Shown here: positions 1 to 7,616 of the stretch, piece after piece
Layout of the letters: each line of letters starts with the position of its first letter
How positions within the stretch are numbered: the first letter of the stretch is position 1
Origin: an uncultured Sphingomonas sp.
GTDB taxonomy: Bacteria; Pseudomonadota; Alphaproteobacteria; Sphingomonadales; Sphingomonadaceae
DNA length: 20,949 nucleotides
Reading direction: 5' to 3'
Assembly (NCBI GenBank): GCA_946482655.1
Contig: CAMLSA010000057.1
Coordinates: 1 to 20,949, forward strand
The notes under the pieces: generated by a model
What the model saw: the letters and a program-made list of their open reading frames with translations, nothing else
Databases searched by the model: none
Told to the model about the DNA's origin: nothing
Position numbers and translations under genes: made by a program

Positions 1-1289
1 TGTCGCGCCGCATGTATCGCTATGCGATCATCGCGCTGCTGGTGGTGATGACATCTCTGGTCCTTGCCGTCCTGGCCCAAGGCGAGAAGGCGCTGCGCCG
101 CGTCAACAAGACCCTGGCCGAGGCCAATCGCGAGCTCCAGTTCCAGATGGATGAGCGCAGCCGTACCGAGGAGCAGCTGCGCGAAGCGCAGAAGATGCAG
201 GCGCTCGGACAGTTGACCGGCGGCATCGCTCATGACTTCAACAATCTGCTCACGGTGATCCAGGGCGCGGCGGAGATATTGCAGCGGCCGAACCTGTCCG
301 AGGAACGCCGCATGAAGTTCACCGGCTCGATCATCGATTCGACGACAAGAGGAGCGATGCTGACGGGACAGCTGCTTGCCTTTGCCCGCCGCCAGCCGCT
401 GAGGCCCGAAGTTCTCGACATCAACCAGCGTATCCGCAACATGCTGGTGATGCTCCAGCCCAGCCTGGGACCCAACATCGAGCTGGGCACCGACCTGGAG
501 GAGAAGATTTTGCCGGTCGAAGTCGATCCGGGGCAGTTCGAGGCGGCGCTCCTCAACATCATCGTCAACGCCCGCGACGCGATGCCCGAGGGCGGCGAGA
601 TCATGATCCGCACGCGCAGCACCACTGCCGGCCGAGTGGACCAGGGCAATGGATCGGTGATCGTGTCGATCGTGGACAATGGCAGCGGGATCCCGCCCGA
701 TCATCTGGCGCATGTCTTCGAGCCCTTCTTCACGACCAAGGTGGTCGGCAAGGGCACCGGGCTCGGGCTGAGCCAGGTCTATGGCTTTGCCGCGCAGTCC
801 GGGGGCGAAGCCCGAATCGAAAGCGAAGTCGGCAAGGGCACGAGCCTGACGATGGTGCTTCCGGTGAGCGACAAGCCGCTGCCGGCGGCTTCGCATAGCA
901 ATGGCCCGGTGGTCGCACGGGAGCCCGGCGGCCGGGTGCTGCTGGTTGAGGACAATGAAGAGGTCGGCAGTCTTGCCGAAACGATGCTCGATGAGCTCGG
1001 CCATGAGGTGGTGCGCGCGCGCAGCGGTCCCGAGGCGCTGGATATCACCGATCGCGGGGCGTCATATGATATCGTCTTCAGCGACGTGGTGATGCCGGGG
1101 ATGAGCGGACTCGAACTCGCCGGCGAACTCAAGCAACGCCGCCCGCATGTCCCGATCATTCTGACCACCGGCTACAGCGACAAGCTCGCCGTGGCAGGTT
1201 CGACGGGCTATCCGGTCGTCCGCAAACCCTATCGTATGGAAACGCTGGCGACGGCCGTCGACGAGGCGCTTGCGGCCCAGCGGGAATAG
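1..1289 (+). CDS. Hybrid sensor histidine kinase with C-terminal receiver domain (5'-partial)
   Basis: Two-component signalling protein: it autophosphorylates on His and carries its own receiver. Numbering starts from the ATG at 12, but the frame is open from base 3 and a sensor domain plus first membrane helix probably lie upstream, so I treat it as truncated by the window edge. Seen: a membrane helix at residues 5-22, a charged coiled-coil linker at 25-62, and the HisKA H-box GGIAHDFNN with H74. The HATPase_c part has the N-box (N186), DNGSGI at 222-227, FEPFFTTK at 236-243 and GKGTGLGLS at 246-254. The receiver spans about 307-420, with acidic D314, phospho-acceptor D358 in SDVVMPGMSG, T385/T386 and K405. 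This order (H-box GGIAHDFNN, then REC) is typical of alphaproteobacterial hybrid kinases. The signal sensed cannot be told. It converges on ydbL with 16 nt between stops. Confidence 0.88.
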   Translation, partial: SRRMYRYAIIALLVVMTSLVLAVLAQGEKALRRVNKTLAEANRELQFQMDERSRTEEQLREAQKMQALGQLTGGIAHDFNNLLTVIQGAAEILQRPNLSEERRMKFTGSIIDSTTRGAMLTGQLLAFARRQPLRPEVLDINQRIRNMLVMLQPSLGPNIELGTDLEEKILPVEVDPGQFEAALLNIIVNARDAMPEGGEIMIRTRSTTAGRVDQGNGSVIVSIVDNGSGIPPDHLAHVFEPFFTTKVVGKGTGLGLSQVYGFAAQSGGEARIESEVGKGTSLTMVLPVSDKPLPAASHSNGPVVAREPGGRVLLVEDNEEVGSLAETMLDELGHEVVRARSGPEALDITDRGASYDIVFSDVVMPGMSGLELAGELKQRRPHVPIILTTGYSDKLAVAGSTGYPVVRKPYRMETLATAVDEALAAQRE

Positions 1290-1305
1290 CCGCCGAGCCG
1301 CCAGT

Positions 1306-1677
1306 TCAGCCGCAATAGTCGGGGGTGATCGATTCCGATCCCTGACGCGTGCGCCAGCCGCCATCCTTCAGCTTATAGGCTTGGCCCGGCTTGACGGCGC
1401 GCAGGGTCGAGCAAGCGGTGGTTTGGGCGAATTGGTCCACCGTCACGTTGCGAGCGGCGGCGATCTGGGTATAGCCGGCGCGTCGCTTGATGTTGATCGC
1501 ATCGACAGCGGCCTTGAGATCGGGCGAAGGCGCCGAGACGAAGCCGAGATAGCCGTCCCACTGCTCGCCGACCTTGCCGCTGGCGAGCGCCGCCTCGACC
1601 ACCGGATCGGCGGCGAGCACGGGCGCGGCCACGGCAAGGGCTGCGGCGGCGGCGATAATGTTGGCAATCCTCATCAT
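1306..1677 (-). CDS. ydbL: YdbL-family (DUF1318) periplasmic protein
   Basis: Small exported protein of 123 residues, third gene of the ydbH-ynbE-ydbL operon. Residues 1-22 form a Sec signal peptide (Ala-rich core ending APVLA). The mature part carries the DUF1318 pattern: a conserved GQWDGYLG-like stretch at 38-45 (here GEQWDGYLG), then a helix with IKRRAGYTQIAAARNVTVDQF, ending in a Gly/Tyr-rich tail. C89 and C122 could form a disulfide. The start is the first of two adjacent ATGs: ATG at 1677 overlaps the TGA of ynbE (ATGA, 4 nt), indicating translational coupling. In E. coli YdbL is reported to work with YnbE, tempering its self-assembly; the same role is inferred here from family and gene order. 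Confidence 0.85.
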   Translation of the reverse strand: MMRIANIIAAAAALAVAAPVLAADPVVEAALASGKVGEQWDGYLGFVSAPSPDLKAAVDAINIKRRAGYTQIAAARNVTVDQFAQTTACSTLRAVKPGQAYKLKDGGWRTRQGSESITPDYCG

Positions 1678-1871
1678 TGCGGAAACAGCTCCGGATTGTT
1701 GGCGATGAAATCGTCGGCATCCTTTTGAAGCCGAACGACCACCTCCTGCTTCACATTGACGTTGAGGTTGATCTCGATCGGCTTGTCGGGAGCCGCGACC
1801 TGGATGCAACCGGGCAGCATCGCGACCGCGGACACCAGGACCCCATAAGGGGCAAGGACCATCTTGTTCAT
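1674..1871 (-). CDS. ynbE: YnbE-like outer-membrane lipoprotein
   Basis: Lipoprotein of 65 residues. A hydrophobic signal (residues 4-18) ends in a lipobox LPGC with the lipidated Cys at 22; the mature part contains IEINLNVNVKQEVVVRL, a beta-strand segment typical of YnbE. In E. coli YnbE sits in the outer membrane and beta-augments the C-terminus of YdbH to complete a hydrophobic groove between membranes. Start choice: ATG at 1871 gives a standard lipoprotein signal; a TTG at 1892 would add seven residues and an ATG at 1862 would remove three. None has a strong Shine-Dalgarno. It lies 64 nt after the ydbH stop and overlaps ydbL by 4 nt. Pro at lipobox -2 is uncommon but tolerated. Confidence 0.82.
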   Translation of the reverse strand: MNKMVLAPYGVLVSAVAMLPGCIQVAAPDKPIEINLNVNVKQEVVVRLQKDADDFIANNPELFPQ

Positions 1872-1935
1872 GGCCTGAGGCTCGCATCGCAACGCTTCAC
1901 CGTCAATCTCAGTGTGTTCATCGCACCATCTCGCT

Positions 1936-4900
1936 TTACCTTGGCTGAATGGGAGCCGGTTCGCCCGATGCGGCCGGCGGCGCGCCAGCCGCGCTGTTCC
2001 GGAGCACGACCGAGGGATCGACGAAGGTCTGCGCCGAATTGACGAGGCCGCGGAATGGCGCCGTGATCGTGATGTTGAAACGGAACGGCAAGCGGGTGAT
2101 CGGCGCCAGCGCCCGGCCGACTATTCCCCCCGATTTCGCCGACTGTTCGGGTTTGTCGTTCGTGCCGTCGAAGCGGACGCGGCTGACGATCTCGCCATCG
2201 AGATCGCCGTCGAGTTCGATCGTCAGCCGCCGGTAGCGCATCGATTTGAGCGCATCGAAGGCGATCCGCGCCATCCGCCCGAGATTGGCGTTGGTGACAT
2301 CGCCGACATAGGACAGTCTTCCGCCCTCGGGCCGCACCATCAGCACGCCGTTCTCGATCCGGCCGCCACGGCTATCGAAGACCATCGGCAGGACGCCATC
2401 GAACTTGCCGGTGACCGCGATATTCTTGAACTCGAGCTGCTGGACGAAGGTGGCCGCGTCGAGCCCGGCGATCCGAAAGGTCAGCCGGCGGGCAACCGGT
2501 TGCCCCATGTCCAGGACGGTGGGATCGAGCGTGAGCGTGCCGCCCGAGAAGGGCCATATTCCCTCGGCGACCGCTAGCTTGCGACCGGGCAGCAATCCGT
2601 AGCGGATCACGCCATTGGTCACCGCGACGCCGGGATTGACCTCGACGATCGTCACCTGCTGATCGGGCGCGGTCACCAGGCCGAGCAGGTCGGTGAAGCG
2701 GATCGTGCCCTTGAGGCCGGTGACCGGACCGAACGCAGCCGCAAAATTCAATCCTTCGGTCCTGTAGTCGCCATCGCTGGTGATATCTCCGCCGCTCCAG
2801 CGTATCCGCCCCTGCCCCGCCAGCGCGCCCTCGACATTGGCGATCATGCCCAGCGTGAGCGGAGTTATCGCTTCGGGCTGGAGCCCCCTGCCGAAGCGCA
2901 GCTCGTCGAGGTCGAGGCGGGCATCGCCCACGCCGCTCGACAGGTCATGGCGAATGTCGACGCGCGTGACGGGAAGCCCCGACAGCGGCTCGCGCAGCGT
3001 CGCGGTGGTGCCGATCCGGCCGCCCTTGAGCGTCAGCCGGACGTCTCTGGCGACGAGCGGACGAAAGCGCGGCGAGATTGTCTCGGCGTCAGCCAATGTC
3101 ATGGCACCGTCGAGGTTCAGCACAGCCGATGCCAGCCGCCACCTTCCGGCTCCTTCCGAGATCAGAAGCGGCACCGGGCCGATTTTGCCTGCGGCGCCTT
3201 CGAACCGGCCGGCGAGCCCCTGCGCGCCGACCGCTCCCTCGATATGGGTGACGTCGAGACGGGTCGCCATGGCTGTATCGCCGAGGCGGACCGCCAGTGC
3301 GTCGAGCTGGAAGCCCGGCCGGCCGACTCCGATGCTAAGCGAGCTCGCGGTCATCATGAGCGGCTGACCGCCCATCCGACCACGCACTCTCGGGCTGGCG
3401 ATGCGCGCGCCGCCATAGAGACGTCCCTCAGCCGTCCGTCCGACCAATGCTCGATCGAGCGGACAGATAGGCAGGCGGGAGGGGCCGATCACCGTTCCCG
3501 CGACGACGAGGCGAGCGAAGGCGAGCGGCGCGCACCTCATGTTGACGGCGAAGGCTCCATCGCGGCCGATCGCCGCCACGATCGGGAGGTCGAGCCCCTC
3601 GACGCGACCATCGGCGACAGGGCCGTCGAGCGTCACCCTGGTCGACACCCGCGTGTCGCCGCGGTTACCCGTGCCCAATTGCACCGGCGCGAGGCGGAGC
3701 CGGGCACCACCCGCCTGATAGGGGGCAATCGTCGCCGATCCCGTCAGCGGCGCATCGGGCACCGTCTGCCGCAGGCTCATGAGGATCTGCGGCAAGTTGC
3801 CGCCGGCGAGCTCGATGCTGGCGTTGACCACCGGTCCCCCGTTCGGCCATCGCCAGCCAAGCCCTTCGGCCTGCTCCGCCCTGACCAGCAGCCGCCCCCC
3901 GCCATACGCACTGGCTTCGAGCCGCTCGATGCGCATGGCGCCCTCGCGCCCGAGGGTGACCGCGAAGCGGGCGCTCCCGTCGAGATTTCGGGCCGCCTGC
4001 CGGACGGCGGCGCCCCACGCGGCGAACACCGGCCCGACAGGGCTGCCACCGGCGGATTCGAACAGCCGAACAAGGCGCTCCGCCGTTGCCGGATCAAGCC
4101 GTCCGGCGGACAGCTTCGCATCGCCCCGGATCGTGCCGCGCCGCGCCGCTGGATCGAAACGATAGGCGGCGGCGATCGCGGCCCGCCCTGCCCTGGCGGC
4201 TCCATGGCCGACCCGCTCGGCGAACAGATCGGCGCCGCCCGTCACGCGCTTCGCCGAAGCATCGAACCGCAGCTCGCCACCCAGCCGGCCGGCATTGAAT
4301 TGCCGGGCCGCAAGTTGGCCTCGCCGTATCGCGACGCTGCCCCGCCAGCGCGCCAGATCGCCGTCGCCGCGCGCATCGACATCGATGCGCGGCATCGTGA
4401 GCGTCCCCATCGCGCAGGAAAGGCTGATCGCCTCGATCGGCCCTCGTATCCTCGGGCGGCCACCGTTCATCGCGATCGCGAGCCGAGCGCGCGGCGCGGC
4501 GAGGCGGCAGCCGCCTGCCGCCAATTGGTCCGACGCGACGGCCAACCCACCGCGGAAGTCGTCGTGGAGATTGCCTTTTCCATCGAGGATGGTGCGGACG
4601 AGCCCCTGAGGCGTTGCCAGATCGAGCCGCATTCCGCGAGCCGTCAGGCTGACATCGGGGAGAGCTAGAGGCCGACCCGTCGTGGGTTCGGGTAAGAGGC
4701 GGTCGATCGTCCCCAGCGATAATCTGCCGTCGATCAGGCGCCCGCGCAGCCGTACTCCGCCGGCATCGACCGCGCGGACGCGCACTCCGGACAGCCCGAG
4801 CACCAGTTCGATCTCCGCCCAGTCGGCGGTGAGATCGGGGTTGGCCGGGTCGCCGATCCGGATCGCCTCGATCCGCTGTGTCCGAAAGCCGATCCGCGCC

Positions 4901-5061
4901 AGGCGATAGCTGGCGGGGACGTTCCGGGCGGTCAACGCGTCGTCGATATAGGAGGTCGCGATAGGGGTCCGCTCGAGCCACAGCCATGTGACTCCGCCCG
5001 CAAGCAGCATCGCGCCCGCGGCGACCCAGGACAGCGACCAGCGGCGGGGCACATCCTCCAT
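1936..5061 (-). CDS. ydbH: YdbH-family AsmA-like intermembrane phospholipid transport protein
   Basis: A 1041-residue AsmA-like protein anchored in the inner membrane and spanning the periplasm; the E. coli homologue acts with TamB and YhdP in phospholipid transport to the outer membrane. Seen: one N-terminal membrane helix (about 11-29) followed by about 1000 residues of beta-rich, repetitive sequence without further membrane segments. The C-terminal YdbH domain (about 782-1015) includes GLKGTIRFTDL, the segment around IWPFSGGTL, and a block containing LEFKNIAVTGKFDGVLPM. The last 20 residues are an Ala/Pro tail. It is longer than the E. coli protein (about 880), the extra length being in the middle. 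First gene of the operon, so YnbE and YdbL are its expected partners. The ATG has no Shine-Dalgarno and lies 8 nt from a candidate -10 element. Confidence 0.88.
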   Translation of the reverse strand: MEDVPRRWSLSWVAAGAMLLAGGVTWLWLERTPIATSYIDDALTARNVPASYRLARIGFRTQRIEAIRIGDPANPDLTADWAEIELVLGLSGVRVRAVDAGGVRLRGRLIDGRLSLGTIDRLLPEPTTGRPLALPDVSLTARGMRLDLATPQGLVRTILDGKGNLHDDFRGGLAVASDQLAAGGCRLAAPRARLAIAMNGGRPRIRGPIEAISLSCAMGTLTMPRIDVDARGDGDLARWRGSVAIRRGQLAARQFNAGRLGGELRFDASAKRVTGGADLFAERVGHGAARAGRAAIAAAYRFDPAARRGTIRGDAKLSAGRLDPATAERLVRLFESAGGSPVGPVFAAWGAAVRQAARNLDGSARFAVTLGREGAMRIERLEASAYGGGRLLVRAEQAEGLGWRWPNGGPVVNASIELAGGNLPQILMSLRQTVPDAPLTGSATIAPYQAGGARLRLAPVQLGTGNRGDTRVSTRVTLDGPVADGRVEGLDLPIVAAIGRDGAFAVNMRCAPLAFARLVVAGTVIGPSRLPICPLDRALVGRTAEGRLYGGARIASPRVRGRMGGQPLMMTASSLSIGVGRPGFQLDALAVRLGDTAMATRLDVTHIEGAVGAQGLAGRFEGAAGKIGPVPLLISEGAGRWRLASAVLNLDGAMTLADAETISPRFRPLVARDVRLTLKGGRIGTTATLREPLSGLPVTRVDIRHDLSSGVGDARLDLDELRFGRGLQPEAITPLTLGMIANVEGALAGQGRIRWSGGDITSDGDYRTEGLNFAAAFGPVTGLKGTIRFTDLLGLVTAPDQQVTIVEVNPGVAVTNGVIRYGLLPGRKLAVAEGIWPFSGGTLTLDPTVLDMGQPVARRLTFRIAGLDAATFVQQLEFKNIAVTGKFDGVLPMVFDSRGGRIENGVLMVRPEGGRLSYVGDVTNANLGRMARIAFDALKSMRYRRLTIELDGDLDGEIVSRVRFDGTNDKPEQSAKSGGIVGRALAPITRLPFRFNITITAPFRGLVNSAQTFVDPSVVLRNSAAGAPPAASGEPAPIQPR

Positions 5062-5069
5062 CAGCCCAG

Positions 5070-5097
5070 GCTTAGGGTGGGCGCTCGATTATCGCAA
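5070..5097 (-). promoter_or_regulatory. Candidate promoter of ydbH
   Basis: On the minus strand TTGCGA (5097-5092), a 16-nt spacer and CTAAGC (5075-5070) resemble a sphingomonad -35/-10 pair. The same layout precedes purB. Only 8 nt separate the -10 from the ydbH ATG and there is no Shine-Dalgarno, so transcription from here would give an almost leaderless mRNA. Read by eye; not statistically tested. Confidence 0.35.
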
Positions 5098-5122
5098 CGG
5101 CCGCTGCCGGGGACGAACATGG

Positions 5123-5138
5123 TTAACCAACCCTCAAC
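5123..5138 (+). promoter_or_regulatory. Candidate CtrA-like box
   Basis: TTAA, seven bases, then TCAAC, one base away from the alphaproteobacterial CtrA consensus TTAA-N7-TTAAC. The first half is embedded in the palindrome GGTTAACC (5121-5128). It sits in the 160-nt divergent region between ydbH and the methyltransferase operon, 84 nt upstream of the GTG at 5222. Such a short motif can occur by chance. Confidence 0.3.
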
Positions 5139-5211
5139 GCTTTGCACCCATAACGGCTGCGATACCGAAACCGATGTCGAACTCGGCAAGTTCCCATCGG
5201 CCGGACCGCGC

Positions 5212-5216
5212 GGAGA
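5212..5216 (+). promoter_or_regulatory. Ribosome binding site deciding the GTG start at 5222
   Basis: GGAGA with 5 nt to the GTG. The open frame runs back to 4988, into the opposite-strand ydbH start region, and the other in-frame candidate (ATG 5174) has no such site. This makes GTG 5222 the best start. Confidence 0.6.
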
Positions 5217-5221
5217 CTCGA

Positions 5222-7012
5222 GTGACCATTCAATTCGCCAACGCCATCGTCCAGCGCCTGGGGCCGTGCCGCGTCGCGCTCGACCAGGCCGCCCATGCCG
5301 AGCTGGCCCGCGAACTCGCGCTGGTGGGTTGCGATATTGCCGACGTGACGGCGGCCGATGCCGCCAAAGGAGCCAATGCGCGAACGGCGGGCTTCCTTGC
5401 CTGGACCGACACCAGCGGCAAAGCCTGCTTCGCCGACGCGATCAGGCCGTTCGAGCGGATGGACGCGCTGATCCTGCAGTCGGCGGGGCAGGAGCGGCTA
5501 GCGATCGAGCGCACGCTGTTCGACGCGGGATGGCAGCGCCATCCGGGCGGCATGTCGTTGGCCGAATATCCCGCCTGGACCCGCAATGCCCTGCCGTCTG
5601 TCAGCTATTATCAGCGCGCGCCGCACGGCGGGGGGAATGAGTTGCGGAAGGGCAGCATCGAGGCCGACGCGACGATCGCGCGCTATGCGATGGCCGCCAA
5701 TCATGTCCGTCCAGGTGATCATCTGCTCGTCGACGGCATCGGCTCGGCCGATGGCACCGCGATTCTGATGGCCTTGTCCCGTGCTGGATCGGCCATACGG
5801 GTCGGCACGAATCCTAAAACCGGACTTGCCGCCGCCGAGACCACGGACGCAAGCCTTGCGCGGCTGCCCGATCATTCGATCGACATGATCGTGGCGATCG
5901 AGCCGGCGATGCCCGCCGGCTGGCTCGCGCGGCTCGGCGATTATGCCCGGGTGCTGAAGTTCGATGGACGCCTGGTGATCGGCTGGCGGCAGAGCGGGAA
6001 CGACAAGACCCGTCCGCGCGACTGGGCCATGCTGGTCGAGGCGGTCTCCGAACACTTCCTGCCCGAGGCCCGCTACGTCCAGATCCCCGTCAGCGCCGAT
6101 CCGCACGGGGCGCACGCCCTGTTTCCGGTCGACAAGGATCAGGCGATAGCCACGGATTGGCTGTTGATGGTGGCCTCGGCCAATCCGCTGACGGGCGAAG
6201 GCCGCGGCGCCGAATATGACCATCCGGCCTTCCCGAAATCGACGGGCCCGCAGCCCGCGCTCGTCGATTTTGGCGGCGCCTATGACAATCCCTGGCTCTA
6301 CCGCTCGATGGTGCAGATGGGCGAGCGGCTGGGCGACGATCTCAAGCTCGCCCGGCTCGCCGAATGCGTGATCGAGGATTCGCGCGAGGATTCCGCGGAT
6401 CGGGGCGCCGCCATCGCCGTACTCGGCTATCGGGTCCTCGAATTGCGGCTGACCCACCTGGTCGACCAGATCGCCCCGCTGATCGCAGCCTATACCGATC
6501 ATCCGCTCGGCGACGGCACACCCGTCCACGTCCGCCGCTGGCGGATCTCGCTAGCCTTCCTGGCCGGACGGCTGGCCGAGCTGGTCGGTGACCGCGAGGC
6601 GGCCAAGCGCTGGTATCGCGCCGCGTCGGAAGGGGATTGGGCCAGTTTCTCGCCGCTGCTCGCGACCAAGGCGATCGCCGCCTCCTTCTACGAAGCCCGC
6701 CTGTGCCTGGCCGATGGCGACAGCCAGACCGCGCTGAGCCGGTTCCGTCATGGCGCCGACACCGCGTTCAAGGCGGCGGCCTTTCCGCATGAGGAGCAGA
6801 TGGGAGCCGACGGCCGGCCGCTGCCCTTCTACCTGACCGAGCTCGCGGAGGTGATCGATATGGGATCGCAATGCGCGAACGCGGTTGCCCATTTCGGCCT
6901 GTGGCAGCGCGATCCCGGGCTGTTCTGGCGTCAAGTCGACATCCGCCGCTTCGGCCTCGCCTCATGGGCGCGCGATCTCGAGCGCGAGAACAACCGGCTC
7001 CGGGCCGCCTAG
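5222..7012 (+). CDS. Methyltransferase-like protein with helical C-terminal region, glycan-operon type
   Basis: A 596-residue cytoplasmic protein with no signal or membrane helix. Residues about 15-125 look like a degenerate Rossmann-type half ending in a typical methyltransferase-like tail (RTLFDAGWQRHPGG). Residues about 140-330 are a second SAM-dependent fold: glycine-rich loop LLVDGIGSADGT at 168-179, then HSIDMIVAIEP at 218-228 and the post-motif strand RVLKFDGRLVIGW at 243-255. Residues about 355-560 are all-helical and TPR/SEL-like (EAAKRWYRAASEGDWASFS), and the end, ARDLERENNRLRAA, is a short coiled coil. The glycine loop departs from the usual DxGxGxG, so catalytic activity is uncertain. 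Proteins of this build occur in polysaccharide clusters, and the downstream methyltransferase and KdsD fit that. The substrate is unknown. The next gene's Shine-Dalgarno overlaps its stop codon. Confidence 0.7.
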   Translation: MTIQFANAIVQRLGPCRVALDQAAHAELARELALVGCDIADVTAADAAKGANARTAGFLAWTDTSGKACFADAIRPFERMDALILQSAGQERLAIERTLFDAGWQRHPGGMSLAEYPAWTRNALPSVSYYQRAPHGGGNELRKGSIEADATIARYAMAANHVRPGDHLLVDGIGSADGTAILMALSRAGSAIRVGTNPKTGLAAAETTDASLARLPDHSIDMIVAIEPAMPAGWLARLGDYARVLKFDGRLVIGWRQSGNDKTRPRDWAMLVEAVSEHFLPEARYVQIPVSADPHGAHALFPVDKDQAIATDWLLMVASANPLTGEGRGAEYDHPAFPKSTGPQPALVDFGGAYDNPWLYRSMVQMGERLGDDLKLARLAECVIEDSREDSADRGAAIAVLGYRVLELRLTHLVDQIAPLIAAYTDHPLGDGTPVHVRRWRISLAFLAGRLAELVGDREAAKRWYRAASEGDWASFSPLLATKAIAASFYEARLCLADGDSQTALSRFRHGADTAFKAAAFPHEEQMGADGRPLPFYLTELAEVIDMGSQCANAVAHFGLWQRDPGLFWRQVDIRRFGLASWARDLERENNRLRAA

Positions 7013-7016
7013 GAGA
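7011..7016 (+). promoter_or_regulatory. Ribosome binding site overlapping the upstream stop codon
   Basis: AGGAGA overlaps the TAG (7010-7012) of the upstream gene and lies 7 nt before the ATG at 7024, showing that the two genes are read from one transcript. Confidence 0.6.
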
Positions 7017-7023
7017 ACCAGAG

Positions 7024-7614
7024 ATGATCGTGACCGATGAGCCGGTGGCGCTCTATGACGCGGAAATGAGCCAAGCGCTCAGGATGCTGGCGAAGACGTT
7101 CACCCGCCGCGACGAGGTCGCGGGCCTGTTTCGGAAAGATGGCGTCGGTGTCGAGCTGGGCGTCGCTGCCGGCGATTTCTCCGAGCGCATCCTGAAATAT
7201 GATCATGTCGGCTATCTCTTCAGCATCGACATGTGGGCGGGCGATCGCGGCCATGGCGTCGATCAATATCGCGAGGCGATCGTCCGGCTGAGCCCCTATC
7301 GCCAGCGCAATGCCATCATGCGGATGCGCTTCGACGAGGCGCTGCCTCTATTCGCGAACGAATCGCTCGATTTCATCTATGTCGATGGCTACGCGCATGA
7401 CGGCGAACTGAACGGCGCGACCTTCCGCGACTGGTTCCCCAAGCTAAGGCGCGGCGGCATCATCGCCGGGGACGACTACGCCCCCGACTGGCCGCTCGTA
7501 ATGCGGGCCGTCGACGCGTTCGTGGCCCAATATGGCCTCGAACTCCATGTCATCGATTGCCACGAGGACAAGTGGAACTCGATGTATCCGACATGGTTCG
7601 CGATGAAGCCCTGA
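7024..7614 (+). CDS. Class I SAM-dependent methyltransferase (Methyltransf_24/TylF-like)
   Basis: A 196-residue soluble methyltransferase. Motif I is VELGVAAGDFS at 43-53, followed by an acidic end of strand 2 (SIDMW, 67-71), FIYVDGYAHDG at 117-127 and GGIIAGDDY at 144-152. The paired Asp residues (D121, D150, D151) match the metal-dependent sugar and macrolide O-methyltransferase group (Methyltransf_24, TylF/CmcI-like), which often acts on glycans or nucleotide sugars. It begins 11 nt after the upstream stop, with a strong AGGAGA, and its stop is 2 nt before the kdsD-like start, so it is mid-operon. O-methylation of a surface sugar is an inference from context; the acceptor is unknown. Confidence 0.8.
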   Translation: MIVTDEPVALYDAEMSQALRMLAKTFTRRDEVAGLFRKDGVGVELGVAAGDFSERILKYDHVGYLFSIDMWAGDRGHGVDQYREAIVRLSPYRQRNAIMRMRFDEALPLFANESLDFIYVDGYAHDGELNGATFRDWFPKLRRGGIIAGDDYAPDWPLVMRAVDAFVAQYGLELHVIDCHEDKWNSMYPTWFAMKP

Positions 7615-7616
7615 CC

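Noticed and set aside
2947..4668. 573-codon plus-strand open frame
   Set aside because: It lies wholly antisense to ydbH and is rich in Arg/Pro/His with no domain. ydbH has a membrane anchor and a recognisable C-terminal domain, so this is a GC-driven shadow.
5498..6529. 343-codon minus-strand frame
   Set aside because: Antisense to the large methyltransferase-like gene, Arg/Gly/Asp-rich, no ribosome site or domain.
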